DNA from: Pukyongiella litopenaei
GTDB lineage: Bacteria; Pseudomonadota; Alphaproteobacteria; Rhodobacterales; Rhodobacteraceae
Assembly (NCBI RefSeq): GCF_003008555.2
Contig: NZ_CP027665.1
Coordinates: 2,666,001 to 2,730,000 of the forward strand
Length of the DNA stretch: 64,000 nt
Direction: 5' to 3'
Both the position numbers and the translations under genes were made by a program. The stretch's first letter is position 1; each line of letters starts with the position of its first letter. Shown piece after piece: positions 7,784 through 16,608 of the stretch. The notes beneath the pieces are model-generated. The model ran no database searches, had not been told where the DNA came from, and saw only the letters and a list, made by a program, of their open reading frames with translations.

Positions 7784-8964
7784 GGTTTGACGAACAGCTT
7801 TCGGGGTCGGTCGCACAGGGTTTCGGCCGGTCCGCTGTCGCGGATCAGGATGGTTTCGGTGATCTCGAGCCCCCAGTCCTGCATCCACAGGCCGGGCATG
7901 AAGTGAAAGGTCATGCCCGGTTCCAGCACGGTTTCGTCGCCGTCGCGCAGTGAAATGGTGCGTTCGCCCCAGTCGGGCGGATAGCTCAGCCCCACCGGAT
8001 AACCGCAGCGCGCGCCGCGTTCGATCCCGGCCCGTGTCAGCGGCGCGGCCAGGGCGGCGGCGATGTCGCAGGCGCGGTTGCCGGCCCGCGCGGCCTGCAG
8101 GCCCGCCTCCAGTCCCTCGACCAGCGCCGCCTCGGCGCGGCGGATATGATCGGGCGGTGAGCCCAGATACACGGTGCGGCAGAGCGGCGCGTGATAGCGG
8201 CGATAGCAGCCGGAGATTTCGAAGAAGGTTGCCGCCCCGGTCTCGAAGGGCCGCCCGTCCCAGGTCAGGTGCGGCGCGGCGGCATCGGCCCCCGACGGTA
8301 GCAGCGGCACGATGGCCGGATAATCGCCCCAGGCCTCGCCGGTGCCCCGGATCGCGTCGCGGTAGATCTCGGCGACCAGTTCGTTTTTCGGCAGGCCGGG
8401 CTCGACCCGTTCCAGCAGCCCGTCGACTACCTTTTCCGAGATTGCCGCCGCCTTGCGCATGAAGGCCAGTTCGGCGGCGGATTTCACCGCCCGTTGCCGG
8501 TTCACTAGCCCCGTGGCGTCGCGCCAGTGGGCGCCCTCCAGTTCCCTGGTCAGCACCGCCATGGCGCGAGCGGTGAAATAGTAATTGTCCATCTCGACCC
8601 CGATTCGCGCCCACCCGAGGCCGCAATCGGCCAGCAGCCGCGCGAGATCTTCCATCGGGTGGCAGGTGGCCGACTGCACATAGTGATCGGCATAGGACCG
8701 GATGTTGTCGCCAGCCATCCAGACCGTGCGCCGGGCGCCGTTGGCGTCCTGGCGCCGGCCCCACCAGATCGGGTCGCCCCGGGCCGGCAGCACCACCGCC
8801 TGATGCACATAGAAGGACCAGCCGTCATAGCCGGTGAGCCATGCCATGTTGGACGGATCGCTGATCACCAGCGCCTGCAACCCGGCCCGGTCCATCGCCC
8901 TGCGCGTCCTGGCGATCCGGGTGGCATACTCGTCCGTTTCGAAGGGTAATGCGGTGGCTGGCAT
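7780..8964 (-). CDS. Creatinase/ectoine hydrolase-like M24-fold protein
   Basis: A 394-residue pita-bread-fold protein with an N-terminal creatinase domain (MAWLTGYDGWSFYVHQ near residue 35) and a C-terminal M24 domain. The usual metal-binding aspartates are not present where expected: the DxG...D strand pair reads FFEISGCYRRYHAPLCRT. That pattern resembles creatinase and DoeA/EutD ectoine hydrolases rather than metal-dependent aminopeptidase P. Ectoine hydrolase is my best specific guess, but no other ectoine gene is seen nearby. GGAG precedes the ATG at 8962-8964. It is convergent with spuC, with a 4-bp overlap of stops. Confidence 0.7.
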   Translation of the reverse strand: MPATALPFETDEYATRIARTRRAMDRAGLQALVISDPSNMAWLTGYDGWSFYVHQAVVLPARGDPIWWGRRQDANGARRTVWMAGDNIRSYADHYVQSATCHPMEDLARLLADCGLGWARIGVEMDNYYFTARAMAVLTRELEGAHWRDATGLVNRQRAVKSAAELAFMRKAAAISEKVVDGLLERVEPGLPKNELVAEIYRDAIRGTGEAWGDYPAIVPLLPSGADAAAPHLTWDGRPFETGAATFFEISGCYRRYHAPLCRTVYLGSPPDHIRRAEAALVEGLEAGLQAARAGNRACDIAAALAAPLTRAGIERGARCGYPVGLSYPPDWGERTISLRDGDETVLEPGMTFHFMPGLWMQDWGLEITETILIRDSGPAETLCDRPRKLFVKP

Positions 8965-9086
8965 GACATGTCTCCATCTGGTTGCCAGGTCGTGCGGCGG
9001 CCGCGCGGGGCCAGTCAAGTGGGCCGGTCATCATGCGACCCCCGTGCCTCTGCGGCCCCCGGAATTGGCCGCGATATTCGATCCGG

Positions 9087-9117
9087 TTGCAACCATGCCC
9101 TTTGCTGTGCTTACACT
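9087..9117 (+). promoter_or_regulatory. Possible promoter of the second polyamine-type ABC operon
   Basis: TTGCAA at 9087-9092 and TACACT at 9112-9117 with a 19-base spacer lie about 50 bases before the ATPase gene. The spacing is long, so support is weak. The TTTGATCA motif of the first operon is not found in this 205-bp gap. Confidence 0.25.
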
Positions 9118-9169
9118 CACCCACAGACGATGCGGAGCAACCGCACGATAATAACAGGGGAGCCGCCTT

Positions 9170-10270
9170 TTGGCCGAAACCGGAAACCCGGAAGCGTTCG
9201 TCGAATTCGAGCGTGTTCAGAAAAGCTATGACGGCGAGACGCTGGTCGTCAAAGATCTCAACCTCGTGATGCCCAAGGGCGAGTTCCTGACCATGTTGGG
9301 GCCGTCCGGATCGGGCAAGACCACCTGCCTGATGATGCTGGCCGGGTTCGAGACTGCCACCCATGGCGATATCCGGCTGGACGGCGTGTCGATCAACAAC
9401 ATCCCTCCGCACAAGCGCGGGATCGGCATGGTGTTCCAGAACTACGCGCTGTTCCCGCATATGACCGTGGCCGAGAACCTGTCTTTCCCGCTGGAAGTGC
9501 GCAAGCTGGGCAAATCCGAGCGCGAGCAGAAGGTCCGGCGCGCGCTGGACATGGTGCAGATGGGCGAGTTCGGCGGGCGGCGCCCGGCGCAGCTCTCGGG
9601 CGGCCAGCAGCAGCGTATCGCGCTGGCGCGGGCGCTGGTGTTCGAGGCCGAGCTGGTGCTGATGGACGAACCGCTGGGCGCGCTGGACAAGCAGCTGCGC
9701 GAGCATATGCAGTTCGAGATCAAGCGCATCGCCGACGATCTGGGCATCACCGTGGTCTATGTGACCCACGACCAGACCGAGGCGCTGACCATGTCGGACC
9801 GGGTGGCCGTGTTCAACGACGGCGTGATCCAGCAGCTCGCCCCGCCGGACCAGCTCTACGAGGCGCCCGAGAACAGTTTCGTCGCCCAGTTCATCGGCGA
9901 AAACAACACGCTTGAAGGCGTGGTCCGGGAAATCAACGGCGGCGTGGCCGTGGTGCAGCTCGACGATGGCGAACTGATCGACTGCAAGCCGGTGAATGTC
10001 AGCCAGCCCGGCGAACGCACCCGCGTGTCGATTCGCCCCGAACGGGTGGAATACAATCGCGACCGCCTGCAGGACGGCGTGCATACGCTGAAGGCGGAAG
10101 TGCTGGAGTTCATCTACATGGGCGACATCTTCCGCACCCGGCTGAAGGTGGCGGGCAATGACGAATTCGTCATCAAGACCCGCAACGCGCCCGACGTGGA
10201 CCGTCTGAAACCCGGCCAGCAGATCGAAATCGGCTGGCTGCCCGAGGATTGCCGCGCGCTGGATGCCTGA
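9170..10270 (+). CDS. Polyamine-type ABC transporter ATP-binding protein
   Basis: A 366-residue PotA-family ATPase with Walker A GPSGSGKTT, MVFQNYALFPH, signature LSGGQQQRIALARAL, Walker B LVLMDEPLGALD, VTHDQ and a C-terminal TOBE domain (SIRPERVEYN). Translation probably starts at TTG 9170-9172, behind GGGGAG. It is the first gene of an operon with a binding protein, a DUF1330 protein and two permeases, all on the plus strand. Substrate cannot be read from the ATPase; the subfamily handles polyamines and related cationic or carboxylic solutes. Confidence 0.85.
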   Translation: MAETGNPEAFVEFERVQKSYDGETLVVKDLNLVMPKGEFLTMLGPSGSGKTTCLMMLAGFETATHGDIRLDGVSINNIPPHKRGIGMVFQNYALFPHMTVAENLSFPLEVRKLGKSEREQKVRRALDMVQMGEFGGRRPAQLSGGQQQRIALARALVFEAELVLMDEPLGALDKQLREHMQFEIKRIADDLGITVVYVTHDQTEALTMSDRVAVFNDGVIQQLAPPDQLYEAPENSFVAQFIGENNTLEGVVREINGGVAVVQLDDGELIDCKPVNVSQPGERTRVSIRPERVEYNRDRLQDGVHTLKAEVLEFIYMGDIFRTRLKVAGNDEFVIKTRNAPDVDRLKPGQQIEIGWLPEDCRALDA

Positions 10271-10316
10271 ACGGCCCCGCGCGGTGGTAAGTGAAAATCA
10301 ATACAGGGAGTATGAG

Positions 10317-11420
10317 ATGTACAAGAAACCCATAGCTGCACTGGCGGCCTGCACGGCGCTGTGTGCTCCGGCCTTTGCCCAGGAGATGGCCAACGAGATG
10401 ACGCTGGTCAGCTGGGGCGGTGCCTATCAGGCCAGCCAGGTCAAGGCCTATGTCGAGCCCTATCTCGAGATGCATCCCGAGGTGAAGGTGGTCTGGGACG
10501 AAAGCTCTGCCGAGGCGACCGCCAAGATGCGGGCCATGACCGAGGCGGGCAATGTCACCTGGGATCTCGTCGATGCGGTTGCATCGGACGCGATGCGCAT
10601 GTGCGACGAAGGCCTGATCGAGGAACTGGACCATGACGCGGTGCTGGCCGCCGCACCCGACGGCACATCGGCATCCGAGGATTTCGGCGACCTGCTGGTC
10701 AGCGACTGTTTCGTGCCGCAGATCGTCTATTCGACCACCTTCGGCTATCGCACCGACATGGTGGGCGACACGCCGCCCAGCAGTGTCTGCGACGTGTTCG
10801 ACCTCGAGAAATACCCCGGCAAGCGCGCGCTGCAGAAACGCCCGATCGACAACCTGGAATGGGCGCTCTACTGCGACGGTGTCGACAAGGACGAGATCTA
10901 TGACGTGCTCAGCACCGACGAGGGCGTCGACCGCGCGCTGGCCAAGCTCGGCACGATCAAGGACAGCGTCGTCTGGTGGTCTGCGGGTGCCGAAACCCCG
11001 CAGCTACTCGCCGATGGCGAGGTGGTGATGGGCTCGACCTATAACGGCCGCCTGTTCTCGGCGATTGCCGAACAGGGCCAGCCGATCGGGATGCTCTGGG
11101 ACATGCAGAGCTTTGACCTCGACGGCTGGGTCGTGCCCGCGAACCTGCCCGCCGACCGCCATGCCCGCGTCATGGATTTCCTGAAGTTTGCCACCGACAC
11201 CCAGCGGCTGGCGGACCAGGCCAAGTTCATCTCCTACGGGCCGGCACGGAAATCCTCGGCGCCGCTGGTGGGGCAGCATGCCGACCTGGGCATCGACATG
11301 GCGCCGCACATGCCGACCGACCCGGCCAATGCGGGCAACACCCATATCTATGACTACGAATGGTGGGCCGACAACCGCGACGACCTGAACGCCAAGTTCC
11401 AGTCGTGGCTGGCGCAGTAA
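10317..11420 (+). CDS. ABC transporter substrate-binding protein (PotD/PotF-like)
   Basis: A 367-residue secreted binding protein. The signal peptide MYKKPIAALAACTALCAPAFAQ ends at about residue 22, and the mature protein begins with MTLVSWGGAYQASQV, the first strand of the group that binds polyamines and similar compounds. Later segments include STTFGYRTD and WWSAGAETPQLLADGEV. It lacks the PotF ligand-cage pattern seen in the first operon, so its substrate probably differs. An ATG slightly upstream (10312) is out of frame; GGGAG precedes the chosen ATG. Confidence 0.85.
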   Translation: MYKKPIAALAACTALCAPAFAQEMANEMTLVSWGGAYQASQVKAYVEPYLEMHPEVKVVWDESSAEATAKMRAMTEAGNVTWDLVDAVASDAMRMCDEGLIEELDHDAVLAAAPDGTSASEDFGDLLVSDCFVPQIVYSTTFGYRTDMVGDTPPSSVCDVFDLEKYPGKRALQKRPIDNLEWALYCDGVDKDEIYDVLSTDEGVDRALAKLGTIKDSVVWWSAGAETPQLLADGEVVMGSTYNGRLFSAIAEQGQPIGMLWDMQSFDLDGWVVPANLPADRHARVMDFLKFATDTQRLADQAKFISYGPARKSSAPLVGQHADLGIDMAPHMPTDPANAGNTHIYDYEWWADNRDDLNAKFQSWLAQ

Positions 11421-11444
11421 ACCTATCCGAGCATGACAGCGGGG

Positions 11445-11462
11445 CGGGCCGATCTTGGCCCG
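11445..11462 (+). terminator. Hairpin after the binding-protein gene (possible attenuator)
   Basis: CGGGCC and GGCCCG form a 6-bp stem around GATCTT, 25 bases after the binding-protein stop, followed by only two Ts. It sits at the same place in the operon as the stronger hairpin after potF. It is a weak terminator or an mRNA-stabilising stem. Confidence 0.35.
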
Positions 11463-11493
11463 TTCCGACCCCCGCGACCGGCAGGAGACACCC

Positions 11494-11784
11494 ATGCCCA
11501 AAGGATACATCATCGGCCATATCACCGTGACCGATCCTGAGGCCTACAAGGACTATATCCGGCTGGACACGCCGATCCTCGAGAGGCTGGGCGGCCGGTT
11601 CGTTGTCCGGGGCGGCCCGTCCGATGTGCCGGAGGGCGAGAGCCATGACCGCCATGTCGTGATCGAGTTCCCGACCTACGCGGCGGCCAGGGCCGCCTAT
11701 CACGACCCGGAATACCAGAAAGTCGCGGAGATCCGGCGCCGCAGCGCCGACAGCGTGATCATCGTGGTGGAGGGCGCTGAATGA
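11494..11784 (+). CDS. DUF1330 family protein
   Basis: A 96-residue protein with the DUF1330 ferredoxin-like fold pattern: MPKGYIIGHITVTDPEAYKDY at the start, then FVVRGG and HVVIEFPTYAAARAAYHDPEYQ. The family is small, cytoplasmic and of uncertain function. It lies inside an ABC importer operon between the binding protein and the first permease; its stop overlaps the permease start by 4 bp. That placement suggests a role linked to the imported solute, perhaps in its first metabolism. CAGGAG precedes the ATG. Confidence 0.8.
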   Translation: MPKGYIIGHITVTDPEAYKDYIRLDTPILERLGGRFVVRGGPSDVPEGESHDRHVVIEFPTYAAARAAYHDPEYQKVAEIRRRSADSVIIVVEGAE

Positions 11785-13052
11785 GCGACGCCAGCGAGAC
11801 CGGCCCGGTTCTGGCCGCCGACGGGACGCCGCTCAAACGCAGCCTCAGCCGCGCCCTGCGGATGCAGAAGATGCGGGCGCTGGCGCTGATCGCGCCGCTG
11901 CTGGTCTTCGTGCTGCTGACCTTTCTGCTGCCGATCGCCGACATGCTGTTCCGGTCGTTGGAAAACCAGATCGTGTCCGATACGCTGCCGCGCACCGTGG
12001 TCGCGCTGGCCGACTGGGATGCCGACAGCGGCGAGGCCCCCGGCGAACCGGTCTATGCCGCGCTGGCCGAGGACCTGCAGATCGCGGCAGAGGCCAAGAT
12101 GCACACCCGCGTCGGGTCGCGCCTGAACTATGAGAACCCCGGCATTTCCTCGCTGTTCCGCAAGGCCGGGCGCAAGGTCAAGAAATGGGATATCGCCGCC
12201 GACGGGCCGTTCAGGGACAAGTTCCTGGATATGGACGACAAATGGGGCGACCCCGGCATCTGGCGCACCATCCAGTCCTATTCGCCGCGCTACACCAACG
12301 GCTATTTCCTGAATGCCGTCGATATGGAAAAGACGCCGGACGGGCCCGAACTGCGCCCCGAGAACGAGCGCATCTATTTCACGCTCTTCGCGCGAACCAT
12401 GTTCATGTCGCTGATCATCTGCCTGTGCTGCATCACGCTGGGATACCCGGTGGCCTGGCTGCTGGCCAACCTGCCCTCGCGCAAGGCCAACCTGCTGCTG
12501 ATCCTGGTGCTGCTACCGTTCTGGACCTCGCTGCTGGTGCGCACATCGGCCTGGAAGGTGATGCTGCAACAACAGGGCGTGATCAACGACACGCTGGTCT
12601 GGCTGGGTCTGGTGGACGATGCCAGCCGGCTGGTGATGATCAACAACCAGTTCGGCACCATCGTGGCGATGACCCATATCCTGCTGCCATTCATGATCCT
12701 GCCGATGTATTCGGTGATGCAGACGATCCCGCCCAGCTATCTGCGCGCGGCCAAGTCGATGGGCGCGACCAACTGGACCGCGTTCTGGCGGGTCTATTTC
12801 CCGCAATCGGTGCCGGGCATCGGCGCAGGCTCGATCCTCGTGTTCATCCTGTCGATCGGGTATTACATCACCCCGGAACTGGTCGGCGGCACCAAGGGCG
12901 TGTTCATCTCGAACCAGATCGCGTTCCATGTCTCGACATCGCTGAACTGGGGGCTGGCCGCGGCGCTGGGCACGATCCTGCTGGTGGTCGTGCTGATCCT
13001 CTACTGGGCCTATGACAAGATCGTGGGCATCGACAACGTGAAGCTGGGATAG
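11781..13052 (+). CDS. ABC transporter permease with large periplasmic insert (PotB/PotH-like)
   Basis: A 423-residue permease. The first membrane helix is at residues 32-57, and the remaining helices start near 200, where the standard permease core begins (EAA-loop region LRAAKSMGATNWTAFWRVYFP). Residues 60-198 form a hydrophilic insert that normal PotB/PotH proteins of about 290 residues lack; it should lie in the periplasm. Extended permeases of this kind occur in some alphaproteobacterial polyamine-type importers. The start overlaps the DUF1330 stop. Confidence 0.85.
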   Translation: MSDASETGPVLAADGTPLKRSLSRALRMQKMRALALIAPLLVFVLLTFLLPIADMLFRSLENQIVSDTLPRTVVALADWDADSGEAPGEPVYAALAEDLQIAAEAKMHTRVGSRLNYENPGISSLFRKAGRKVKKWDIAADGPFRDKFLDMDDKWGDPGIWRTIQSYSPRYTNGYFLNAVDMEKTPDGPELRPENERIYFTLFARTMFMSLIICLCCITLGYPVAWLLANLPSRKANLLLILVLLPFWTSLLVRTSAWKVMLQQQGVINDTLVWLGLVDDASRLVMINNQFGTIVAMTHILLPFMILPMYSVMQTIPPSYLRAAKSMGATNWTAFWRVYFPQSVPGIGAGSILVFILSIGYYITPELVGGTKGVFISNQIAFHVSTSLNWGLAAALGTILLVVVLILYWAYDKIVGIDNVKLG

Positions 13053-13056
13053 GGCC

Positions 13057-14235
13057 ATGAAGCTGACCACGATCGAAAAGCGCTCCGGCCGTTTTGTCGC
13101 CGCCGTTTGCGCCGCCGCCGGGGGTGTCGCGGGTCTGTTCGTCGGCACCTCGCAGGGCAACGGTGGCGCCGGGGTCGTTATCGGTGCGGTGCTGCTGGCC
13201 GTGATCGGCTTTGTCGTCACGCGCCTGCCCGAGAGCAGCGAGCGGCGGGTGCGATGGGTGGTGCTGGCCGCGTTTCTCGGCACCGGGTTCGCCATGGCCG
13301 GTCTGTCGGGCGCGGTGGTCGGCGCGCTGTTCGGCTGGTTCTTCGGCTGGTTCGCCTACTGGATCTGGCAGGGCCGGTATCGCGACGGGCTGGCGCCCTA
13401 TCTCACGCCGGGGCAGGTGCTGTGGGAATACAGTTTCCTGTGCATCTGCGGGGCGATCTTCATCTTTCTGATCACGCCGATCCTGGTGGTGATGCCGCTG
13501 AGCTTCAACGCCCAGGATTTCTTTACCTTCACGCCGGAAATGCTGCGGTTCGATCCCGATGGCTATTCGCTGAAGCATTACCGCGACTTCTTTTCCAACG
13601 CGGACTGGCAGAACGCGCTGCGCAATTCGCTGCTGATCGCGCCGATGGCGACGCTGCTGTCGGTCTGTTTCGGGACGCTGGCCGCGATCGGGCTGTCGCA
13701 GCCCCATGTGCCGTTCCGCCGCGCGATCATGGCGGTGCTGATCTCGCCGATGATCGTGCCGCTGATCATATCGGCCGCCGGCATGTATTTCTTCTATTCG
13801 CGGGTCGGGTTGCAGGGCACCTATTTCGGCGTGGTGCTGGCCCATGCGGCGCTGGGCATCCCGTTCGTCATCATCACCGTCACCGCCACCCTGGTCGGGT
13901 TCGACCGGTCGCTGACGCGGGCCGCGGCGAATATGGGCGCAAACCCGGTGACGACCTTTTTCCGGGTGCAGATGCCGCTGATCCTGCCCGGCGTGATCTC
14001 GGGCGGGCTGTTTGCCTTCATCACCTCCTTCGACGAGGTTGTGGTGGTGCTGTTCGTCGGCTCGGCGGGGCAGAAGACGCTGCCCTGGCAGATGTTCACG
14101 GGCCTGCGCGAACAGATCTCGCCCACCATACTCGCGGTCGCGACGATCCTGGTCGCGATCTCGATCGCATTGCTGAGCGTGGTCGAACTCCTGCGCCGCC
14201 GGTCCGAACGGCTGCGCGGCATGAGCCCGGGCTGA
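13057..14235 (+). CDS. ABC transporter permease with extra N-terminal membrane domain (PotC/PotI-like)
   Basis: A 392-residue permease. The canonical core starts near residue 125 and includes the EAA loop TRAAANMGANPVTTFFRVQMP. About 115 residues precede it and hold three glycine/alanine-rich hydrophobic stretches (roughly 15-30, 36-55 and 68-103) not found in standard PotC/PotI. It lies 4 bp after the partner permease, which also carries an extension, so the two may interact through the additional parts. GGGCC just before the ATG is a poor ribosome site, so translational coupling is likely. Confidence 0.85.
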   Translation: MKLTTIEKRSGRFVAAVCAAAGGVAGLFVGTSQGNGGAGVVIGAVLLAVIGFVVTRLPESSERRVRWVVLAAFLGTGFAMAGLSGAVVGALFGWFFGWFAYWIWQGRYRDGLAPYLTPGQVLWEYSFLCICGAIFIFLITPILVVMPLSFNAQDFFTFTPEMLRFDPDGYSLKHYRDFFSNADWQNALRNSLLIAPMATLLSVCFGTLAAIGLSQPHVPFRRAIMAVLISPMIVPLIISAAGMYFFYSRVGLQGTYFGVVLAHAALGIPFVIITVTATLVGFDRSLTRAAANMGANPVTTFFRVQMPLILPGVISGGLFAFITSFDEVVVVLFVGSAGQKTLPWQMFTGLREQISPTILAVATILVAISIALLSVVELLRRRSERLRGMSPG

Positions 14236-14264
14236 TCGGCCCGGAAAGAGACGGGGGATTGCGG

Positions 14265-14654
14265 ATGAAACCTGTATCGTCGGTCGCGGCGCTGGCCGTG
14301 TGGGCGCTGCCCGTGGGGGCGATGGCGAGCCCGGACATGGAGTGCGGCGGCAGCAGCCAGATCGAAATCGCCGATTGTCTGGCAAAGGTCGAGGAGACCG
14401 TGGACGGTGTCGTTGCCTCTGCGCTGGGGTTTGCCACCGCGTCGGCACGGGAACTGGATCAGACCACCGGCCGGGACGTCGCGGTCAGGGCTCTGGAGGC
14501 GGGGCAGGCCGCGTGGAGCGCCTATCGCGATGCCCATTGCGAGTTCATCGGCGCGACCTATGGCGGCGGATCGGGCACGGGCATTGCCATCCGGTCCTGC
14601 CGGATCGAACTGGGCCGCGCCCGCGCCCGCGCCCTGATGGCCGCGTCCCGCTAG
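14265..14654 (+). CDS. Secreted LprI/DUF1311-like protein
   Basis: A 129-residue protein with a cleavable signal peptide (MKPVSSVAALAVWALPVGAMASP) and a DUF1311 (lysozyme inhibitor LprI N-terminal) pattern: MECGGSSQIEIADCLAKV, then AWSAYRDAHCEF and a late cysteine in IRSCRIEL, giving four cysteines for two disulfides. It follows the permease by 29 bp and may be co-transcribed with the transporter. LprI proteins are reported to inhibit lysozyme, but the family is broad and the role here is inferred. Confidence 0.65.
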   Translation: MKPVSSVAALAVWALPVGAMASPDMECGGSSQIEIADCLAKVEETVDGVVASALGFATASARELDQTTGRDVAVRALEAGQAAWSAYRDAHCEFIGATYGGGSGTGIAIRSCRIELGRARARALMAASR

Positions 14655-14673
14655 GCGCGGGTCGGCCGGGCCG

Positions 14674-15120
14674 TTACTTCGCCGCCGCCTTCTTTTCGGT
14701 CTTGGCGCAGTAATCCCAGTGTTTGCAGATCACCGACGGCGTGTAGCGCTGCACGGTTTTCTTGATGAACTTCGAAATCACGCTTTTCTCGTTCTTCGGG
14801 TCCAGTGTCCATTTCACGCTGCGGGCCTGCCACTTGCGGGCGACCTTTGCCTCGCAGACCATCTGCATTTCCTGGTCCACGGTCTTGCAGGCGCTCATCA
14901 GGTCCTTTTCATAGGCCTTCAGGTCGCGGCTGGCCTCTTCCGCCGCCTTTGCCAGGTCCTTGCCGGTGTTCAGCGCGGTTTCCAGGTGTTTCAGCGACTT
15001 CTTCAGCGGCTTGGGCACCTCGCCGCCCATGGATTCGATCGTCTTGATGAACTTCTTGATGTCCTTCAGCTGGACCTCGATCTTCTTCTTGTCCTTTTCC
15101 GTAAGACCCTTGTCGGCCAT
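14674..15120 (-). CDS. Lysine-rich hypothetical protein
   Basis: A 148-residue, strongly charged, mostly helical protein with no signal peptide or membrane segment. Residues 8-80 are rich in Lys and Glu with heptad-like spacing (KKIEVQLKDIKKFIKTIE...KKSLKHLETALNTGKDLAKAAEEA), suggesting a coiled coil; the C-terminus ends in EKKAAAK. It has five cysteines, including SVICKHWDYC near the end. I do not recognise the family. The gene is convergent with the LprI-like gene, 19 bp apart. Confidence 0.6.
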   Translation of the reverse strand: MADKGLTEKDKKKIEVQLKDIKKFIKTIESMGGEVPKPLKKSLKHLETALNTGKDLAKAAEEASRDLKAYEKDLMSACKTVDQEMQMVCEAKVARKWQARSVKWTLDPKNEKSVISKFIKKTVQRYTPSVICKHWDYCAKTEKKAAAK

Positions 15121-15212
15121 CGGTTTCTCCAATCTGATTCGCGAGCAATGACGGAAGTCTAGCACGCATGCGCGCGCGGAAAAGTCAGGCTGGCCTGACC
15201 CCGGTGGCCGTG

Positions 15213-16517
15213 TCAGCGCAGGCTGTCGAGCAGCCGGGGCGAGGCATAGCCGTCCGGCATCAGGCCGGTGGCGACCTGGTAGGCGCGCACCGCGTCGATG
15301 GTCAGCGGGCCGATGCGCCCGTCGATCTTGACGGTGTCGAACCCGGCGCTGGTCAGCCGCTCCTGCAATTCGATCCGTTCGTCATAGGTCAGCGCGCGGT
15401 CGCCACGGGGCCAGCCGCCATGGATCGGCGGCCCGCCGGCGATCCGGTCGGCCAGGTGGCCCACCCCGATCACATAGGCGTCGGCGGTGTTGTAGCTTTC
15501 CAGCACCTCGAAGTTGCCGAAGATCATGAAGGCCGCGCCATTCCCGCCCGCGGGCAGCAGCACCGATGCCGCATCATCGCTGTCCGGCGTCCTGCCATCG
15601 GGTGGCAGCACCCCGAGCGCGGCCCATTCGGCGGGCGTCCTGAGGATCCGGCGATCGGCCTGCCGGTGATCGAAGCCTTCGGGCAGGACCACCTCGACAC
15701 CCCAGGGCTGGCCGCTCACCCAGCCGTGGTTCTTCAGATAGGCGGCCGTCGAGGCCAGGGCATCGGCCGGGTCGTCGCCCCAGATGTCGCGCCGGCCGTC
15801 GCCGTCGAAATCGACCGCGTGATCGCGCCACGATGTCGGCATGAACTGGGTATGGCCCATCGCGCCGGCCCAGCTACCGCGCAGGTTTTCCGGGGCCACC
15901 GCGCCGGATTGCAGGATCCGCAGCGCCTCGGTCAGCTGTTCCTCGAAGAACGCGCCACGGCGGGAATCATAGGCCAGCGTGGCCAGCGACCGCAGCGTGC
16001 TGTCGGTCCCGCGATAGCTGCCATAGGCGCTTTCCAGCCCCCAGATCGCGGCGACGATATGCCGGTTCACGCCGTATTTCGCCTCGATCGCCGCCAGCGT
16101 CCGGGCGTTCGCCGCCACCGCCTTGCGCCCGTTGGCGACCCGCGCATCGGATACGGCGGTGTCGAGGTAGTCCCAGATCGTCTTGGTGAATTCCGATTGC
16201 CGGCGGTCGCGGCGGATCACCTCGGCGTCATAGCTCAGGCCGGGCAGGGCGCGGTCCAGCGTCGCGCCGTCGATGCCCTGTTGCTGCGCGTGGATGCGAT
16301 AGGCCGCGAGCCAGTCGCCAAATCCGCCGCCTGCCTGGTCGGTGGTTGCGGTTGTCGTCATCACGATCTCCGGCCGGGCCACCGGGCGCGGGGATTGCGC
16401 CAGCAGCAATGCCGCCGGAGTCCCGGCCCCTGACGGAGGGGCGACGGCGGTGGGTGTTGCCTGTGCGCCCGTGGCCAGCACGGTCACGGCCAACGCGATG
16501 CCGATCCGGTCATTCAT
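15213..16517 (-). CDS. Lytic murein transglycosylase, MltB type, with peptidoglycan-binding domain
   Basis: A 434-residue secreted enzyme: signal peptide at 1-20, then an SLT2/MltB catalytic domain (about 70-360) containing IWGLESAYGSYRG with the catalytic glutamate, GSWAGAMGHTQFMPTSW and DIWGDDPADALASTAAYLKNHGW, and a C-terminal PG_binding_1 domain (LTYDERIELQERLTSAGFDTVKIDGRIGPLT). It cleaves peptidoglycan glycan strands, producing 1,6-anhydro ends. No lipobox is present, so it is probably soluble in the periplasm, unlike the second copy at 34741-35892. Confidence 0.88.
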   Translation of the reverse strand: MNDRIGIALAVTVLATGAQATPTAVAPPSGAGTPAALLLAQSPRPVARPEIVMTTTATTDQAGGGFGDWLAAYRIHAQQQGIDGATLDRALPGLSYDAEVIRRDRRQSEFTKTIWDYLDTAVSDARVANGRKAVAANARTLAAIEAKYGVNRHIVAAIWGLESAYGSYRGTDSTLRSLATLAYDSRRGAFFEEQLTEALRILQSGAVAPENLRGSWAGAMGHTQFMPTSWRDHAVDFDGDGRRDIWGDDPADALASTAAYLKNHGWVSGQPWGVEVVLPEGFDHRQADRRILRTPAEWAALGVLPPDGRTPDSDDAASVLLPAGGNGAAFMIFGNFEVLESYNTADAYVIGVGHLADRIAGGPPIHGGWPRGDRALTYDERIELQERLTSAGFDTVKIDGRIGPLTIDAVRAYQVATGLMPDGYASPRLLDSLR

Positions 16518-16608
16518 GGGTGCGATCCCGCTCAGTTCCTCGCCGCCATGTTACGCCAGCATCCGGTCCGGGCAAGATGTCTCGTGACCGGGCCGCTGCC
16601 GGGGCGGG

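Noticed and set aside
6350-8764. 804-codon minus-strand frame across spuC and the M24 gene
   Set aside because: Its first half is an out-of-frame reading of the M24 gene and its second half is antisense to spuC; no coherent protein.
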